Shown here one piece after another: positions 30,423-39,660 of a stretch of 64,000 nucleotides of DNA; position 1 is the stretch's first letter, and the number at the start of each line of letters is the position of its first letter. The position numbers and the translations under genes were made by a program. The notes beneath the pieces were generated by a model. That model had not been told where the DNA came from. It saw only the letters and a list, made by a program, of their open reading frames with translations, and made no database searches. This DNA is from Allobosea lathyri. Its GTDB lineage: Bacteria > Pseudomonadota > Alphaproteobacteria > Rhizobiales > Beijerinckiaceae. The DNA lies in assembly GCF_900108245.1 (NCBI RefSeq), contig NZ_FNUY01000002.1, positions 434,001 through 498,000 of the forward strand, in the 5' to 3' direction.

Positions 30423-30821
30423 TTATTTGGGCAGGGCCGCGCCGGCCTGCTTGATCGCGTCGCCGACCTGCTTGCAGAATGTCGCGGCGGTCCCGTTCTG
30501 CGCCTTTGCGATCGCCTCGATGTCCTGTTCCATGCCCATTGCCGCGATGGTGCCCTTGCGACCCTGTGCTTCGGCGGCATCGCCGGCGCTTTTGTCGGCA
30601 GGCACCGGAATCATGCCGATCATGTTCTTCTGGATTTCAACGACGTCGGCACCGACAAAGCCTTTGTCGGCGCAATAGGCCATCAGACCGATCTGGTTCC
30701 GGCCCGCCTGATAAGCAAGCTTGAGCTGGTCGGCCTGTGTCTGAGCGTGGGATGCCGACCCCGAGGCCAGGAACGCCGTCACGGCTGCGGCAATGCAAAG
30801 CGGTTTCGCGAAAGAGATCAT
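30423..30821 (-). CDS. Small secreted protein of unknown function
   Basis: 132 residues. A clear Sec signal peptide (MISFAKPLC..., hydrophobic to about residue 21, probable cleavage after SHA at 26) leaves a mature, mostly helical protein of about 106 residues. Two cysteines (50 and 116) could form a disulfide in the periplasm. AAGGAAG lies upstream of the ATG. I do not recognise a characterised family. It stands alone between pncA and the YjbR gene; the 262 bases upstream show no other gene. Confidence 0.75.
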   Translation of the reverse strand: MISFAKPLCIAAAVTAFLASGSASHAQTQADQLKLAYQAGRNQIGLMAYCADKGFVGADVVEIQKNMIGMIPVPADKSAGDAAEAQGRKGTIAAMGMEQDIEAIAKAQNGTAATFCKQVGDAIKQAGAALPK

Positions 30822-31083
30822 CCAAATACTTCCTTGCTTTAATTCGCATCTTGTCGATGCGTGCCCCTTCTCCCGGACCCGGGACTATCGTTGTCGAGCT
30901 CGCAATACAATCTCGTGACGACCTATGACGCCTCTTTCCCACCATCTCCGCGGATCGCGCGAGCAGCCAAGACAGGGCTGGAGGGGGCAATCCATTGCCT
31001 GCATCGCAAGCGCTATGCCGTTCGCGCCTCGCGCCACGTGGGGCGATGTTCCTCGTTCAGGCCCGCAGCGAGCCACATCCGGC

Positions 31084-31713
31084 TCACCTCAGCAACGCCG
31101 CTGCGGTTCCGACGCGCTTGACACCCAACGCCGCCATCTCAGCCCAGGCCCGATCCAGCGAACCGTCGAGATCGATCGCGCGGCAGGCCTCCTCGACCAC
31201 CAGCGTCTCGAGCCCAGCCTTCGCCGCATCCTGCGCCGTCCAGTTGACGCAGAAATCGGTGGCAAGGCCGACGATGACGGCGCGAGTCACCCCGCGCTCC
31301 CGCAGATAGCCGCCCAGACCTGTAGAGGTCTTGCGGTCTGCCTCCATGAAACCGGAATAGCTGTCGATCTCGCGCCGATAGCCCTTCCGGATGACGGTCT
31401 GAGCGTGGGGCAGATCGAGATCGGGATGGAACTCCGCGCCTCCAGTGCCCTGCACGCAATGGTCGGGCCAGAGAATCTGCGGGCCATAGGGCAGTTCGAT
31501 CAGTTCGAAGGGCTCCCTGCCGGGATGGCTCGATGCGAAGGAGGAATGACCGGGCGGATGCCAGTCCTGCGTCAGGATGACAGTGGCGAAGCGCCTGCCG
31601 AGCGCGTTGATGACCGGCACCACCTCGTTGCCTCCTGGCACGGCTAGACTGCCGCCCGGGCAGAAATCATTCTGCACGTCGACGACGATCAGGGCGGTCC
31701 GCTCGTCGATCAT
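31084..31713 (-). CDS. pncA: Nicotinamidase
   Basis: 209-residue isochorismatase-fold hydrolase that converts nicotinamide to nicotinate for NAD salvage. Catalytic triad Asp12 (VDVQNDFCPGG), Lys110 and Cys155 (ATDFCVNW) fit PncA, and the metal site is Asp50, His52, His56 (QDWHPPGHSS). It starts 11 bases after dnaE ends, so it is probably co-transcribed with it. Confidence 0.94.
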   Translation of the reverse strand: MIDERTALIVVDVQNDFCPGGSLAVPGGNEVVPVINALGRRFATVILTQDWHPPGHSSFASSHPGREPFELIELPYGPQILWPDHCVQGTGGAEFHPDLDLPHAQTVIRKGYRREIDSYSGFMEADRKTSTGLGGYLRERGVTRAVIVGLATDFCVNWTAQDAAKAGLETLVVEEACRAIDLDGSLDRAWAEMAALGVKRVGTAAALLR

Positions 31714-31724
31714 CGCGCCTGCTC

Positions 31725-34700
31725 CTACCGCAGTTCGACGCTGACCACGCCGGGGGCCGCGCGCACGGCATTGGCGATCTGCTGGTTCACCGGGTAGCGC
31801 CCGGGCAGCTCGATCTCGACCTCCTGGGCGCCGTCGTTCAGGATCATCACGAGCGCTATCTTGCCTTCGGCGCGGATGCCGTCGCTGCGCGGCCGAACCC
31901 GTTCGGCGATCGAGGCCAGGGCCTTGTCGTCGCGCAGATAGACCAGCAGGTCCTGCTTCTGGCGCGCTGCCAGATCATCCAGCACCTCGACATCCTCGAT
32001 GCGCGGACGAACATCGTCGCCATCGAGCACCGCCGACAGGCGCAGGACAAGCGCCCTGCCCGGTTCCAGCAGGTCGCGGTAGCGCTGCAGCCCTTCGGAG
32101 AACAGGATCGCCTCGAACTGTCCGCTGGGATCCGACAGGTTGACGATGCCCATCTTGGAGCCGGATTTCGTGCGCCGCTCGGACTTGTCGATGACGGAGA
32201 CCGCGACCTTGGCGACGCCGGTACCGTTGGCGCGCACGGTCTGGGCGAACTCGGCGAAGCGCTGCACGCGCAGCCGCTTCAGCACATGCTCGTAATCGTC
32301 GAGAGGATGCCCCGAAAGGAAGAAACCGACCGCATCATGCTCGCGCCGCAGCCGCTCGGCCGGTGCCCAGGGCTCGACCGGCGGAATGCGGAAGGCCTCC
32401 TGGACCGTGCCGCCTCCGAACAGCTCCGATTGACCGCCGGCAGCGGCATCACGCGTCCGGTTCGACAGGGCCAGCATGCCGTCGATGGCAGCCATGGCCC
32501 GAGCCCGTTCGGGCTCGAGCTCGTCCATCGCCCCGGCCGCGATCAGCGCCTCGATGGTACGGCGATTGACCAGTTTGGTATCGATGCGGCGAGCGAAATC
32601 CGCGAGATCCCGGAAATCCCCCGCAACCCGGCGCGCGACAACGACGGATTCGACCGCGGCGCGTCCGACCCCCTTGATGGCGCCGAGCGCGTAGCGGATC
32701 GCGCCGTCGGCGACGTCGAACTCGACGCCGGAGCGATTGATCGCCGGCCGTTCGACCTTGATGCCGAGGCGCTCCGCATCGCGGCGGAATTCCGAGAGCT
32801 TGTCGGTGTTGCCCATGTCGAGCGTCATCGAGGCCGCCAGGAACTCGACCGGGAAATTCGCCTTGAGATAGGCGGTCTGGAAGGCGACGACGGCATAGGC
32901 CGCCGCATGGCTCTTGTTGAAGCCGTAATCGGCGAATTTCGCCAGCAGGTCGAAGATCTCGGACGAAATGTCCTTGGTCATGCCGCCTTCGATGGCGCCC
33001 CGCACGAAACGGTCGCGCTGCGCGTCCATCTCGGCCTTGATCTTCTTGCCCATGGCGCGGCGCAGCAGGTCGGCCTCGCCGAGCGAATAGCCCGACAGCG
33101 CCTGCGCCACCTGCATCACCTGCTCCTGGTAGACGATGATGCCATGCGTCTCGGCAAGGATCGGCTCCAGCTTGGGGTGAAGATAGGTCGGCTCTTCCTG
33201 CCCGAGCTTGCGGCGGCAATAGCTCGGGATGTTGTCCATCGGGCCCGGCCGGTAGAGCGCGACCAGCGCGATCAGATCCTCGATCCGGTCGGCCTTCATC
33301 TCGACCAGCGCCTTGCGCATGCCGACGCTTTCCACCTGGAACACGCCGACCGTCTCGCCCCGCGCCAGCATCTCGTAGCTCTTGGGGTCGTCGAAAGGCA
33401 GGCTCGCCAGATCGACCGCGATGCCGCGCTGGGCGATCAGTGTCACCGCCGTGGTCAGCGTGGTCAGCGTCTTCAGGCCGAGGAAGTCGAACTTCACCAG
33501 CCCGGCCTGCTCGACCCATTTCATGTTGAACTGGGTGACGCGCATGCCGGTGCGCGGATCGACCGAGAGCGCGACGAGTTCTTCCAGCGGCCGATCGCCG
33601 ATCACCACGCCTGCGGCGTGAGTCGAAGCATGACGGTGAAGCCCTTCCAGCTTCTGGGCAATCTCGAGCAGCCGCGCGACGACCGGCTCTTCCTCCGCCG
33701 CCTGCTGCAGTTTGGGCTCGCCCTTGATGGCTTCGGCCAGCGAGATCGGCTTGGCCGGGTTCTGCGGCACCAGCTTGGTCAGCTTGTCGACCTGGCCGTA
33801 GGGCATTTCCAGCACGCGGCCGACGTCGCGCAGCACGCCGCGGGCCTGCAAGGTGCCGAAGGTGATGATCTGCGCGACGCGTTCCTTGCCATAGTGCTGC
33901 TGGACGTAGTCGATCACCTCTTCACGCCGGTTCTGGCAGAAGTCGATATCGAAGTCGGGCATCGAGACGCGGTCGGGATTGAGAAAGCGCTCGAACAGCA
34001 GGCCGAAGCGCAGCGGATCGACATCGGTGATCGTCAGCGCGTAGGCGACGAGCGAGCCCGCGCCCGAACCACGGCCCGGGCCGACCGGAATACCGTGATC
34101 CTTGGCCCATTTGATGAAATCCGAGACGATCAGGAAGTAGCCCGGATATTTCATCCGGGAGATGACCGAGAGCTCGAAATCCAGCCGCTTCTCGTAATCC
34201 TCGATGCTGAATCCCGGGGATGGACCATGCTTGTCGAGACGCGCCGCGAGACCGATCTTGGCCTGCCGTTCGAGTTCGAGCCCCTCATCGGTTCCATCCG
34301 CGCCGAAGCGCGGCAGGATCGGCTTGCGCAGGCCGACGCGCCAATGGCAGCGCATGGCGATCTCGACGGTGGCCGATAATGCCTCGGGAAGATCGGCGAA
34401 GCGCCGCTTCATCTCTGCCCGGCTGGCAAAATAATGTTCGGTCGTGACGCGGCGGCGCTCGCCATCCGAGACCAGCCGCCCTTCGGCGACGGCCAGCAGC
34501 GCGTCATGTGAATCATAATCGGCAGGCTTGGCGAAGAAGGATTCGTTGGTCGCCACGATCGCCAGATCGGCGTCATAGGCGAGGCGCAGCAGATGCGCCT
34601 CGATCGCCGCCTCGCCATCGCCGCCATGGCGCTGGAGCTCGACATAGAGCCGATCGCCAAAGATGCGGGCCAGCGTATCGAGTCGCGCCTTGGCCTGCGG

Positions 34701-35201
34701 CAGCTGCCCATTGCGCAAGGCGAGATCGACCGGGCCGCCATGGCCTCCGGTGAGCGCAATCAACCCGTCATGATGGGCCGCCAGCCGCTCGATCGTCGAA
34801 AGCGGCTGCCCGCTCCCGCCGCTGGCGAGGCAGGCTTCGGTGACGAGCTTCATCAGGTTGCCGTAGCCGGCTTCCGTCATGGCGAGCAGGACGATATGTG
34901 GCACGACCTGCTGGACCGGCTTGCGCCCGCCCTCCGCCTCATCGGCGAAGTCGACCGAGAGCTGCACGCCAGCGATGGGTTGAAGCCCGGCACTGGTAAG
35001 CTTCTCCGAGAATTCGAGAGCGCCGAACAGGTTATTGGTGTCGGTCAGCGCCAGCGCCGGCTGGCCGTCGGCCGCCGCGAGCTTGGCAAGCGTGCCCACC
35101 ATGGTCGCGCCTTCGAGCAGCGAATAGCTCGAATGAACGTGGAGATGGACGAAGCCGACCTCGGACAGAGTGCGTGCCTCTCCGGATTCCCGTCCCATCA
35201 T
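31725..35201 (-). CDS. dnaE: DNA polymerase III subunit alpha
   Basis: 1158-residue replicative polymerase (DnaE1 class). N-terminal PHP domain opens FVHLHVHSSYSLLEGA with the H-x-H pattern intact. The catalytic aspartates are in PDFDIDF around residues 410-420; GPGRGSGAGSLVAY is the palm motif. Fingers, helix-hairpin-helix, OB-fold and tau-binding C-terminal regions follow. The start may be the ATG at 35201 or the next codon (35198). It is the first gene of a dnaE-pncA unit. Confidence 0.96.
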   Translation of the reverse strand: MMGRESGEARTLSEVGFVHLHVHSSYSLLEGATMVGTLAKLAAADGQPALALTDTNNLFGALEFSEKLTSAGLQPIAGVQLSVDFADEAEGGRKPVQQVVPHIVLLAMTEAGYGNLMKLVTEACLASGGSGQPLSTIERLAAHHDGLIALTGGHGGPVDLALRNGQLPQAKARLDTLARIFGDRLYVELQRHGGDGEAAIEAHLLRLAYDADLAIVATNESFFAKPADYDSHDALLAVAEGRLVSDGERRRVTTEHYFASRAEMKRRFADLPEALSATVEIAMRCHWRVGLRKPILPRFGADGTDEGLELERQAKIGLAARLDKHGPSPGFSIEDYEKRLDFELSVISRMKYPGYFLIVSDFIKWAKDHGIPVGPGRGSGAGSLVAYALTITDVDPLRFGLLFERFLNPDRVSMPDFDIDFCQNRREEVIDYVQQHYGKERVAQIITFGTLQARGVLRDVGRVLEMPYGQVDKLTKLVPQNPAKPISLAEAIKGEPKLQQAAEEEPVVARLLEIAQKLEGLHRHASTHAAGVVIGDRPLEELVALSVDPRTGMRVTQFNMKWVEQAGLVKFDFLGLKTLTTLTTAVTLIAQRGIAVDLASLPFDDPKSYEMLARGETVGVFQVESVGMRKALVEMKADRIEDLIALVALYRPGPMDNIPSYCRRKLGQEEPTYLHPKLEPILAETHGIIVYQEQVMQVAQALSGYSLGEADLLRRAMGKKIKAEMDAQRDRFVRGAIEGGMTKDISSEIFDLLAKFADYGFNKSHAAAYAVVAFQTAYLKANFPVEFLAASMTLDMGNTDKLSEFRRDAERLGIKVERPAINRSGVEFDVADGAIRYALGAIKGVGRAAVESVVVARRVAGDFRDLADFARRIDTKLVNRRTIEALIAAGAMDELEPERARAMAAIDGMLALSNRTRDAAAGGQSELFGGGTVQEAFRIPPVEPWAPAERLRREHDAVGFFLSGHPLDDYEHVLKRLRVQRFAEFAQTVRANGTGVAKVAVSVIDKSERRTKSGSKMGIVNLSDPSGQFEAILFSEGLQRYRDLLEPGRALVLRLSAVLDGDDVRPRIEDVEVLDDLAARQKQDLLVYLRDDKALASIAERVRPRSDGIRAEGKIALVMILNDGAQEVEIELPGRYPVNQQIANAVRAAPGVVSVELR

Positions 35202-35322
35202 CCGTCCCTGCGGTTTCTGCGACTCGCCGCGTCGCCTCTGCGTTCATATGCGGCGGTTGCGAGCCCTGCGTCGAGGGGACGGTTTGCCGCCTGTGGACGG
35301 CTGGGCAGTCGGGGTCGGAGCC

Positions 35323-35433
35323 TCAGACCTGAGGACCCGAGAGCAGTGCCGCCCAGACCCAGATCATGCCGAGAAAGAGTCCGAGCGAAACGACTTCCGC
35401 CATTCCCGCCGCCAGCTTCCGAGCTACAATCAT
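35323..35433 (-). CDS. Small membrane protein (36 residues), novel candidate
   Basis: The frame runs from ATG at 35433 to TGA at 35323 and encodes MIVARKLAAGMAEVVSLGLF then a hydrophobic segment rich in Gly, Trp and Leu ending SGPQV, one predicted transmembrane helix (about residues 13-32). GGAGG lies five bases before the ATG, and a good promoter and a CtrA-type box lie further upstream. It fills most of the otherwise empty 361-base gap between lolD and dnaE. No family recognised. Confidence 0.65.
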   Translation of the reverse strand: MIVARKLAAGMAEVVSLGLFLGMIWVWAALLSGPQV

Positions 35434-35462
35434 GTCGACCTCCACGCGTTCTATCTATGTTC

Positions 35463-35490
35463 AGATTAATTCATGTTTTGTTCTCGTCAA
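35463..35490 (-). promoter_or_regulatory. Predicted promoter of the 36-residue protein gene
   Basis: On the minus strand TTGACG (35490-35485) and TAATCT (35468-35463) are 16 bases apart. The start codon is about 30 bases downstream of the -10, with GGAGG between. Confidence 0.6.
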
Positions 35491-35530
35491 TGCCTATAGG
35501 TAAAACCTCGCTGGCGCAGAGCGAGGGCGG

Positions 35531-35545
35531 TTAATCATCGATTAA
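35531..35545. promoter_or_regulatory. CtrA-type binding box TTAA-N7-TTAA
   Basis: TTAA-TCATCGA-TTAA matches the full consensus spacing of the alphaproteobacterial cell-cycle regulator CtrA. On the minus strand it continues TTAACC, the extended half-site. It lies about 40 bases upstream of the -35 of the small-protein gene and 18 bases upstream (plus direction) of nothing but the lolD 3' end. Confidence 0.55.
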
Positions 35546-35562
35546 CAGGAAAGCGGAGCTCG

Positions 35563-36261
35563 TCAGAGCGGGACGACGAGCCCATCCCGAATCGTCACCT
35601 GGCGATCCATGCGCCGGGCCAGATCGAGATTGTGTGTCGCAATCAGCGCAGCCAGCCCCGATGCCCGCGCAAGCGCGACAAGCGTGTTGAAGACATGGAG
35701 CGAGGTGTGCGGATCGAGATTGCCGGTCGGCTCATCCGCCAGAAGCAGGCGCGGCGTGTTGGCAACGGCACGACCAATGGCGACGCGTTGCTGCTCGCCG
35801 CCGGAGAGTTCACCCGGCAGATGGTCGAGCCGTTCGCCGAGGCCGAGAAAAGTCAGAAGCTCCGCTGCGCGCTCCTCCGCCAGCCCCTTGCCGAGGCCGC
35901 GAATGCGCTGCGGCAGCACGACATTCTCCAACGCGCTGAATTCCGGCAGCAGATGGTGGAACTGGTAGACGAAGCCGATCTCGGTCCGGCGCAGCCGCGT
36001 ACGTCCCTTGTCGTCCAGTTTCGCGGTCGCCATGCCGCCGATGAAGACTTCTCCGGCATCGGGCTTTTCGAGCAGCCCCGCGACATGGAGCAGCGTCGAC
36101 TTGCCGGTGCCGCTCGGTGCGACCAACGCGACGAGTTCGCCCGGCCAGAGCGCGAAATCCGCCTTGCGCAGGATTTCGAGCGGGGCGTCGGTCTGTGGAT
36201 AGAAGCGCTCGACCTGGGACAGGAAGAGGGCTGGCGTTTCGCGTTTCACGGGCGTGGCCAT
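35563..36261 (-). CDS. lolD: Lipoprotein-releasing ABC transporter ATPase LolD
   Basis: 232 residues. Powers release of lipoproteins from the inner membrane to LolA. Walker A is APSGTGKST (residues 48-56); signature [15 protein letters not shown] and Walker [13 protein letters not shown] follow. ATG at 36261 is chosen; the frame to 36351 overlaps lolC. It starts 7 bases after lolC ends, so the two are one operon. Confidence 0.95.
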   Translation of the reverse strand: MATPVKRETPALFLSQVERFYPQTDAPLEILRKADFALWPGELVALVAPSGTGKSTLLHVAGLLEKPDAGEVFIGGMATAKLDDKGRTRLRRTEIGFVYQFHHLLPEFSALENVVLPQRIRGLGKGLAEERAAELLTFLGLGERLDHLPGELSGGEQQRVAIGRAVANTPRLLLADEPTGNLDPHTSLHVFNTLVALARASGLAALIATHNLDLARRMDRQVTIRDGLVVPL

Positions 36262-36268
36262 GTGTGTC

Positions 36269-37588
36269 TCAGCCCATCCGCAGTGCTTCGACGGGATCGA
36301 GACGTGCCGCCTTCCAGGCCGGGTAGAGCGTCGCCAGCAAAGACAGGACAAGCGCCATCAGAACGACGCTCGCAACCTCGCGCCAGTCGATGACGGAGGG
36401 AATGTCACTGAGGAAGCGCACAGTCGGGTCCCAGAGGTTGGCGCCGGTCAGCCAGTTCAGCGCCGCCATGATCGCCTTGATGTTGTTGGCGAAGAGGACG
36501 CCGATTCCCAGGCCCGCAAGCGTGCCGAAGACGCCGATGGCGGCCCCCGTGATCAGGAAGACGCGCAGCACCGTGCCGCGGGAGGCACCCATGGTGCGCA
36601 TGATCGCGATATCCGCGGTCTTGTCCTTCACCAGCATGATCAGGCCCGACACGATGTTCAGTGCCGCGACCAGCACGATCAGGGTCAGGATGATGAACAT
36701 GACGTTGCGCTCGACCTCGAGCGCATTGAAGAAGGTTCGGTTGCGCTGGCGCCAGTCCGACAGCACCAGCGGGCGTGGCGCGTCGGCCTCGATCGCGTCA
36801 CGCACGGCTTGCGTATTGTCGGGATTATCCACGAAGATCTCGATGACGTTCACATCGCCTTCGCGGTTGAAATAGGCCTGCGCCTCGGTCAGCGGCATGA
36901 AGACGAAGGATGCGTCGAATTCGGTCATGCCGATCTCGAATACCGCCTGCACCGGATAGGCTTTTATGCGAGGGGCCGTGCCGAAGGGCGTCGATGCGCC
37001 CTTGGGCGAGACGATGGTGATGGTATCGCCGGCCTGAATCCCGAGCGAATCCGCCAGCCGCTTGCCGATCGCCACGCCGCCGGCCGTATCGAAACCATCG
37101 AGCGTGCCGCGCCGGATGTTGCCGCCGACGAAGGGAATCGACTTGATGTCGGCCTCGCGGATGCCGCGAACGAGAACGCCGCCATTGCCGGTCTGCGAGG
37201 AAGCCAGCGCCTGCCCCTCGACCAGCGGAATGGCGAGCTTGATGCCTTGTATGCGACGCAGCCGCGTGGCGACGGAATCGTAGTCGTCGAGCGGGCGATC
37301 GATCGGCGTCGCGAAGATATGGCCGTTCACGCCGACGATCTTCTCCAGCAACTCCTTGCGGAAGCCGTTCATGACCGACATCACGATGATCAGCGTGGCG
37401 ACGCCCAGCAGGATGCCGAGGAACGAGAAGCCGGCGATAACCGAGACGAAGCCCTCGCGCCGGCGCGTGCGCAGATAGCGACCCGCCAGCAGCCACTCGA
37501 AGCCGGCGAACGGCCGGGTGCCGGTGGGCTGTTCACGCTCTGCGTGAGGTGTTGCCTCCGCAGCATTCACTTGCGTCGCCACTGTCAT
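36269..37588 (-). CDS. lolC: Lipoprotein-releasing ABC transporter permease (LolC/LolE family)
   Basis: 439 residues. One N-terminal membrane helix (about residues 48-75, after RTRRREGF), a large periplasmic domain, and three C-terminal helices (about 300-425), the MacB/FtsX-like layout of LolC/LolE. A single permease is found here, so it likely acts as a homodimer (LolF-like), as in many alphaproteobacteria; whether to call it LolC or LolE cannot be decided. Upstream of lolD, downstream of proS by 37 bases. Confidence 0.92.
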   Translation of the reverse strand: MTVATQVNAAEATPHAEREQPTGTRPFAGFEWLLAGRYLRTRRREGFVSVIAGFSFLGILLGVATLIIVMSVMNGFRKELLEKIVGVNGHIFATPIDRPLDDYDSVATRLRRIQGIKLAIPLVEGQALASSQTGNGGVLVRGIREADIKSIPFVGGNIRRGTLDGFDTAGGVAIGKRLADSLGIQAGDTITIVSPKGASTPFGTAPRIKAYPVQAVFEIGMTEFDASFVFMPLTEAQAYFNREGDVNVIEIFVDNPDNTQAVRDAIEADAPRPLVLSDWRQRNRTFFNALEVERNVMFIILTLIVLVAALNIVSGLIMLVKDKTADIAIMRTMGASRGTVLRVFLITGAAIGVFGTLAGLGIGVLFANNIKAIMAALNWLTGANLWDPTVRFLSDIPSVIDWREVASVVLMALVLSLLATLYPAWKAARLDPVEALRMG

Positions 37589-37625
37589 CGGCGATTGCCC
37601 TGCCTTGCGTGTTCAGCGCGTTGCG

Positions 37626-38957
37626 TCACGCCGCCTTGCCCTTGAAGCGATCGAGCGCCGCCTCGAGCGAGACGAGTTCGCGCTCGCCGTCGGCGCGGCG
37701 CTTGATCTCGACCTTGCCCTCGGCCAGGCCCTTGGGCCCGACGATGATCTGCCAGGGCACGCCGATCAGGTCGGCGGTGGCGAACTTGCCGCCCGGGCGG
37801 GTGTCGGTGTCGTCGTAGAGCGCGTCATAGCCCTTGGCGAGCAGCGCCTTGTAGAGCTGTTCGCAGGCGCCGTCGGTCGCGGCATCGCCGACCTTCAGGT
37901 TCAGCACCGCGATGTCGAAGGGCGCGATCTCGTCGGGCCAGATGATGCCGCCGTCATCATGGCCGGCCTCGATCAGCGCGGCGACAAGCCGACTCGGGCC
38001 GATGCCGTAGGAGCCCATGTGAACCGGCGCGGGCGTACCGTCGGGCCCGGCCACGGTCGCGCCCATCGGTTCGGAATATTTCGTGCCGAAATAGAAGATA
38101 TGACCGACCTCGATGCCGCGCGCCGAGAGCTGGCTCTCGGCGGGAAGCGCTTCAAAAGCCGGAGCCTCATGCATCTCCTCGGTCGCGGCGTAGAGGCTCG
38201 TCCATTTGTCGACGATGCCCTGCAGGCCCTCCACGCTGTCGAAATCGGTGTCGATCGCAGGCGTCTCGAAGTCGAGATAGTCCTTGTGGCAGAACACCTG
38301 GCTCTCGCCGGTCGAGGCCAGCACGATGAATTCATGGCTGAGATCGCCGCCGATCGGGCCGGTATCGGCGCGCATCGGGATCGCCTTCAGGCCGAGCCGC
38401 GCGAAGGTGCGCAGATAGGCCGTGAACATGCGGTTATAGGCGTGCCGCGCCGCGTCCTTGTCGATATCGAAGGAATAGGCGTCCTTCATCAGGAATTCGC
38501 GCCCGCGCATCACGCCGAAACGCGGCCTGACCTCATCGCGGAACTTCCACTGGATGTGGTAGAGATTCAGCGGCAAGTCTTTGTAGGACTTGACGTAGGA
38601 ACGGAAGATGTCGGTGACCATCTCCTCGTTGGTCGGGCCGAAGAGCATGTCGCGCTCGTGCCGGTCCTTGATGCGCAGCATTTCCTTGCCATAGGCATCG
38701 TAACGCCCGCTCTCGCGCCAGAGATCGGCCGACTGGATCGTCGGCATCAGGATCTCGATGGCGCCCGAACGGTTCTGCTCCTCGCGCACCACCGCATTGA
38801 TCTTGTTCAGCACCCGCAGGCCCAGCGGCAACCACGAATAGATGCCGGCCGATTGCTGGCGGATCATGCCCGCGCGCAGCATCAGGCGGTGCGAGACGAT
38901 CTCGGCCTCCTTGGGCGTATCACGCAGGATGGGCAGGAAATAACGGGAGAGGCGCAT
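37626..38957 (-). CDS. proS: Prolyl-tRNA synthetase (short form)
   Basis: 443-residue class II synthetase. It is much shorter than the 570-residue E. coli enzyme because the editing insertion domain between motifs 2 and 3 is absent, typical of alphaproteobacteria. [24 protein letters not shown] (motif 1 region), [26 protein letters not shown] in outline (motif 2) and [11 protein letters not shown] (motif 3) are visible. It precedes lolC-lolD. Confidence 0.95.
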   Translation of the reverse strand: MRLSRYFLPILRDTPKEAEIVSHRLMLRAGMIRQQSAGIYSWLPLGLRVLNKINAVVREEQNRSGAIEILMPTIQSADLWRESGRYDAYGKEMLRIKDRHERDMLFGPTNEEMVTDIFRSYVKSYKDLPLNLYHIQWKFRDEVRPRFGVMRGREFLMKDAYSFDIDKDAARHAYNRMFTAYLRTFARLGLKAIPMRADTGPIGGDLSHEFIVLASTGESQVFCHKDYLDFETPAIDTDFDSVEGLQGIVDKWTSLYAATEEMHEAPAFEALPAESQLSARGIEVGHIFYFGTKYSEPMGATVAGPDGTPAPVHMGSYGIGPSRLVAALIEAGHDDGGIIWPDEIAPFDIAVLNLKVGDAATDGACEQLYKALLAKGYDALYDDTDTRPGGKFATADLIGVPWQIIVGPKGLAEGKVEIKRRADGERELVSLEAALDRFKGKAA

Positions 38958-39029
38958 TGGAGAACTCTTTGGGGGGCGATACGCAGCGAATGGCGCACCG
39001 AGTCACTTCATCCCAGAGACACCATCGCT

Positions 39030-39046
39030 GTTTGCAAAATGCAAAC
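39030..39046. repeat. 17-bp palindrome upstream of proS
   Basis: GTTTGCA-AAA-TGCAAAC is a perfect inverted repeat 73 bases before the proS ATG and 48 bases after the coaD stop. It may be an operator; no regulator is suggested by context. Confidence 0.4.
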
Positions 39047-39093
39047 CAAAATCCACAAGCACGAACAAAGATGGCGCAGTTGTGTGCTGGAGG

Positions 39094-39594
39094 TCAGCGC
39101 GCCGCGAATTTCGTCCTGAGCGCGGCCAGCACGGCAGGCGGCACGAAGGGCGAGACATCGCCGCCCATGCTGGTGATCTGCCGGACGAGCGTCGCGGTGA
39201 TATGGCGCACGTCGGCCGAGGCCGGCAGGAAGACAGTCTGCAGATCGGGAGCCATCGCCTCGTTCATGCCCGAGAGCTGCATCTCGTAGTCGAAATCCGT
39301 CGCATCGCGCAGGCCCCTGATCATCAACGTCGCGCCGGCATCGCGCGCCGCGCGCACAGTCAGGTGGTCGAAGGTCACGACTTCAAGCGAGACGCCGGCT
39401 GCGCTTGCAATCGGCAGGGCGACCTCGCGCAGCAACGCGGCCCGCTCTTCCGCCGAAAAGATCGGCGTCTTGCCGGGGTGGACGCCGATGGCGAGCACAA
39501 GCCGGTCGCAAAGCCGGCAGGAGCCCGAAATTACGTCGACATGGCCGTTGGTGACGGGGTCGAACGACCCGGCATAGAAGGCGGTGCGTGTCAT
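39094..39594 (-). CDS. coaD: Phosphopantetheine adenylyltransferase
   Basis: 166 residues. Makes dephospho-CoA from 4'-phosphopantetheine and ATP. Nucleotidyltransferase motif [10 protein letters not shown] (residues 9-18) and the [12 protein letters not shown] region are typical; the C-terminal IT-x-TLVRQI replaces the usual ISSTLVRE with small changes. It stands between the chemoreceptor gene and proS on the same strand. Confidence 0.95.
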   Translation of the reverse strand: MTRTAFYAGSFDPVTNGHVDVISGSCRLCDRLVLAIGVHPGKTPIFSAEERAALLREVALPIASAAGVSLEVVTFDHLTVRAARDAGATLMIRGLRDATDFDYEMQLSGMNEAMAPDLQTVFLPASADVRHITATLVRQITSMGGDVSPFVPPAVLAALRTKFAAR

Positions 39595-39660
39595 GAGACA
39601 GGGTTAGCCGCTGGCCTTGCTTCCGACAAGGCCGACGCAGTCAATCGACAAGGCGCCGGA

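Noticed and set aside
30885..31076. 63-codon minus-strand frame upstream of the secreted protein gene
   Set aside because: No ribosome site or recognisable features, and Arg/Cys-rich shadow-like composition.
32286..34379. 697-codon open frame antisense to dnaE
   Set aside because: High-GC shadow frame on the opposite strand of a well-conserved gene; composition is Arg/Asp/His-rich and has no domain.
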